NCBI RefSeq assembly: GCF_014489615.1
Contig: NZ_CP060825.1
Location: 2,891,501 to 2,955,500 of the forward strand
DNA length: 64,000 bases
Direction: 5' to 3'
Source: Streptomyces genisteinicus
GTDB taxonomy: Bacteria > Actinomycetota > Actinomycetes > Streptomycetales > Streptomycetaceae
The notes beneath the pieces are model-generated. The model saw only the letters and a program-made list of their open reading frames with translations, searched no databases and was not told the DNA's origin. This document shows positions 61,525 to 64,000 of the stretch, in pieces. Positions within the stretch are counted from its first letter, which is position 1; every line of letters begins with the position of its first letter. The position numbers and the translations under genes are program-made.

Positions 61525-62381
61525 TGCCGTGCCTCCGCGATCCTCGCGAACTGTTCCACCGTCAGGGACTCGCCGCGCGCCTGCGGCGACACACCGGCCG
61601 CGACGAGCGCGGCCTCCGCGGCCGCCGGTGACCCGGCCCAGCCGGCCAGCGCGGCCCGCAGCGTCTTGCGCCGCTGCGCGAACGCGGCGTCGACGACGGC
61701 GAAGACGTCCGCCTTCGTGGCGGTCGTCTCCACCGGCGACGTGCGGCGCACCAGGGACACCAGCCCGGAGTCCACGTTGGGCGCGGGCCAGAACACGTTG
61801 CGCCCGATGGATCCGGCGCGCTTGACGTCGGCGTACCAGTTGGCCTTCACGGAGGGCACGCCGTAGACCTTGTTCCCGGGGACGGCGGCGAGGCGGTCGG
61901 CGACCTCGGCCTGCACCATCACCAGGGTGCGTTCGATCGTCGGGAAGCGGTCCAGCATGTGCAGCAGGACCGGGACGGCCACGTTGTACGGCAGGTTCGC
62001 GACCAGCGCGGTCGGCGCCGGGCCGGGCAGTTCCTGGACGTGCATGGCGTCGGAGTGGACGAGCGAGAACCGCTCCGCCCGCCCGGGCAGGCGCGCCGCG
62101 ACGGTGGCGGGGAGCGCGGCGGCGAGCACGTCGTCGATCTCGACCGCGACGACCCGGTCGGCGGCCTCCAGCAGCGCGAGGGTCAGCGAGCCGAGTCCGG
62201 GGCCGACCTCGACGACCACGTCGTCGGGTGCGACGGCGGCGGTGCGCACGATCCGGCGGACCGTGTTGGCGTCGATGACGAAGTTCTGGCCGCGCTGCTT
62301 GGTGGGGCGTACCCCCAGCGCGGCGGCCAGTTCGCGGATGTCGGCGGGGCCGAGGAGTGCGTCGGGATCAGTGGTGCTCAC
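61521..62381 (-). CDS. ksgA: 16S rRNA dimethyladenosine transferase
   Basis: A 286-aa enzyme that dimethylates the two adjacent adenines near the 16S 3' end. [19 protein letters not shown] motif [28 protein letters not shown] and catalytic NLPYNVAVP are present. Its GTG lies inside the first of three 21-bp repeats, and no clear ribosome site precedes it. Confidence 0.96.
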   Translation of the reverse strand: MSTTDPDALLGPADIRELAAALGVRPTKQRGQNFVIDANTVRRIVRTAAVAPDDVVVEVGPGLGSLTLALLEAADRVVAVEIDDVLAAALPATVAARLPGRAERFSLVHSDAMHVQELPGPAPTALVANLPYNVAVPVLLHMLDRFPTIERTLVMVQAEVADRLAAVPGNKVYGVPSVKANWYADVKRAGSIGRNVFWPAPNVDSGLVSLVRRTSPVETTATKADVFAVVDAAFAQRRKTLRAALAGWAGSPAAAEAALVAAGVSPQARGESLTVEQFARIAEARQ

Positions 62382-62442
62382 CGCTACAGCCTACGGCCGC
62401 ACCACTGCAGCCTACGGCCGCGCCGCTACAGCCTGCGGCCGC
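62380..62442 (-). repeat. Three 21-bp tandem repeats at the rpfB/ksgA junction
   Basis: Copies at 62380-62400, 62401-62421 and 62422-62442. The copy nearest rpfB encodes its last residues and stop (CGRRL-stop). The other two are non-coding and fill the whole gap up to the ksgA start. Copies differ at two to three positions each. Confidence 0.85.
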
Positions 62443-63937
62443 AGTGGGGCCAGGGACTCGCCCCCCGCTGCACGTAGAGCTTCTTCGCCCGGTACGTCTG
62501 CTCCGCCGCGGGCGCGTCCTCCGGGCGGCCGCTGCCGCCCAGCGAGCGCCAGGTGCCGGCGTCGAACTGGTAGAGCCCGCCGTAGGTCCCCGAGGGGTCG
62601 ACGGCGCCCGGCCGGCCGCCGGACTCGCACTGCGCGAGGGCGCCCCAGTCCAGCCCGTCGGCCCCCGCGACCGAGTCCGGCGGCCTGCGGGTGCCGACCC
62701 TGATCCGTTCGGTGACGGGCTCGCGCACGATCTCCTCGTAGAGTCTGCGGGGTTTCTGCCGGACCCCGTTGACGGTGCGCAGGGCGTACGTGACCCGGCG
62801 GATCCCGGGTACGCCCTGCTGGTCGACGACCTCGGTGCCGGCGAACAGCGAGGCGTCCCGGGTGCGCTCGACGGCGTGGGGGACGGGCTCGTCCGTGGTC
62901 CGGCGGCCGTCGGTGACACGCAGCACGGTGATCGTCTGGCCGTCGCGGGGGAAGCTGTCCGGCGGCACGGACGTCGTGTCCTGCCCGCGCAGCGTGATGC
63001 CGGCGCCCGCGAGGGCCTCCCGCACGGTGGGGGCGTTGGTGCGGACGGTGTGCTCGCGGCCGTCGGCCATGAAGGTCACCGAGCGTTCGGTGCGCATGTC
63101 CACGGTGAGGCCGGTGCGGCCGATGGCCGTCGAACGGGAGACGGACAGGTAGGCGCCCGTCGCCCGTACGCCGAGTTGCCGCAGCGCCCCGTCGACGGTC
63201 TCCGCGGTCGTCCACACCGTGCGCCGGTGGCCGTCGAGGGTGAGGACGAGGGGGCGTCCGTGGCGGACGACGATCTCGTCGCCGCTGTCGAGGCCGGTGT
63301 GCGGACCGGGGGCGACGACGTCGTGCGGGCCGATGCGCACGTCCTCGTCGTCGAGGAGTTCCGCGACGTCGTCGGCGAAGGTGTGCAGGGTGCGGGGCTC
63401 GCCGTCGACGGTGAGCCGCACCGCCTTGTCGGCGCCGACGAACGCGGCGGTCCCGCCGGCGAGGAAGGCGACGACCAGGGCCCGCGGCACGAGCCGGCGC
63501 AGGTTCTCCGCGCTGGGCGCGGTCCTGCGCCGCCGGGCGGCCCTGCGCGCCTGGGCGCGTCCGCCGGTCGCGGCGGCCGGGGCGCCCGGCCGGGGCAGGG
63601 CCGGGCCCGTGGCGCCGGCGCCCTTCATATCGACGTACGGCAGCGTCGGCGCGTACGCCTGGGCGAGGCGGGCGTCGACGACGGTGGGCGGCGGCCCGGG
63701 GGCCGTGCGGCGGCCGGGCCGGGCGCCGGCCGCGTCGGGTGCCGGGCCCGGGGCCGGGACGGCCGGGGGGAGCAGGGTGCCGGCGAGGATCGTGTCGGCG
63801 AGGCGGGTGTCCACGACGGTCGGCGCCCGGCCCCCGCCCGGCCCGCTCCGGTGGACCGCGTCGTACAGGACGCCGTGTCCGCTCTCCCGCGCACCGCCCG
63901 CGTCGGCGGCACGGTGACTGCCCTGCGCTCTGCTCAC
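62426..63937 (-). CDS. rpfB: Resuscitation-promoting factor RpfB
   Basis: A 503-aa cell-wall hydrolase. GTG 63937 (VSRAQGS) is preferred over the longer frame because GGAG precedes it. A long cytosolic N-terminus leads to a transmembrane anchor (RALVVAFLAGGTAAFVGA). Three DUF348 repeats follow (for example VRLTVDGEPRTLHTFADDV), then a G5 domain, and the C-terminal Rpf lysozyme-like domain DGLDWGALAQCESGG with the catalytic Glu. It acts on peptidoglycan during spore germination or regrowth. Confidence 0.93.
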   Translation of the reverse strand: MSRAQGSHRAADAGGARESGHGVLYDAVHRSGPGGGRAPTVVDTRLADTILAGTLLPPAVPAPGPAPDAAGARPGRRTAPGPPPTVVDARLAQAYAPTLPYVDMKGAGATGPALPRPGAPAAATGGRAQARRAARRRRTAPSAENLRRLVPRALVVAFLAGGTAAFVGADKAVRLTVDGEPRTLHTFADDVAELLDDEDVRIGPHDVVAPGPHTGLDSGDEIVVRHGRPLVLTLDGHRRTVWTTAETVDGALRQLGVRATGAYLSVSRSTAIGRTGLTVDMRTERSVTFMADGREHTVRTNAPTVREALAGAGITLRGQDTTSVPPDSFPRDGQTITVLRVTDGRRTTDEPVPHAVERTRDASLFAGTEVVDQQGVPGIRRVTYALRTVNGVRQKPRRLYEEIVREPVTERIRVGTRRPPDSVAGADGLDWGALAQCESGGRPGAVDPSGTYGGLYQFDAGTWRSLGGSGRPEDAPAAEQTYRAKKLYVQRGASPWPHCGRRL

Positions 63938-64000
63938 GACGCTCCGCCGGCCGATCGGACACCCAGTGGGCACCGGACAGTAGCGGAGCGGCGGCCACTC

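Overview
The window is chromosomal DNA of a Streptomyces-type actinomycete. Evidence: very high G+C with third-position GC bias, many GTG starts and ATGA/GTGA stop-start overlaps, leaderless promoters, and actinobacterial families (WhiJ-like XRE plus DUF397, LAETG sortase substrate, RpfB, SpoIIE-type phosphatase, Mfd-glmU-prs-rplY-pth, tam/tamR, galTEK, rpfB-ksgA-ispE). No phage, plasmid, IS element or CRISPR array is visible.

Layout. 1-1090 is non-coding and is a giant imperfect inverted repeat with 65-bp tandem units at its left end. 1091-5398 (minus) encodes an HTH/N6-methylase/specificity-domain fusion, a small membrane protein and a Ser/Thr kinase with a TPR-like tail. 5.6-8.2 kb has a DUF4190/DUF4352 membrane protein, a GNAT acetyltransferase and an HNH lipoprotein. 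8.3-15.6 kb has mfd and a MacB/FtsX-type ABC transporter. 16-20 kb has a 14-TM drug exporter and a DUF485/ActP-like symporter pair.

20.2-24.9 kb is the most unusual block: two divergent gene pairs built from toxin-like and immunity-like domains. They are an Imm35-like/deaminase/SUKH-4 fusion, a WHH-nuclease/SUKH fusion, a free YwqJ-like deaminase and a free SUKH-3 protein. None has a secretion signal. It looks like an intracellular polymorphic-toxin-type system of unknown job.

25-32.7 kb has an orphan histidine kinase, a HTH protein with a LAGLIDADG-like motif beside tRNA-Gln, the housekeeping run glmU-prs-rplY-pth, and an XRE/DUF397 pair. 32.9-37.4 kb has a biliverdin-type phytochrome kinase facing a phosphatase-response regulator operon. 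37.7-45.3 kb has a membrane protein, a LAETG surface protein, ppc, a fatty-acid desaturase with its TetR regulator, and tam/tamR around a perfect 18-bp operator.

45.3-52.5 kb has two LuxR-type response regulators, one lacking the phospho-acceptor Asp, flanking galTEK and a divergent Na+/sugar symporter. 52.8-64 kb has two tandem membrane-anchored beta-propeller proteins, an ABC-F ATPase, an acyltransferase, ispE, ksgA and rpfB. The ksgA/rpfB junction is made of three 21-bp tandem copies of the rpfB 3' end.

Coordinates and starts were read by eye. Family calls rest on recognised motifs, not on database searches.
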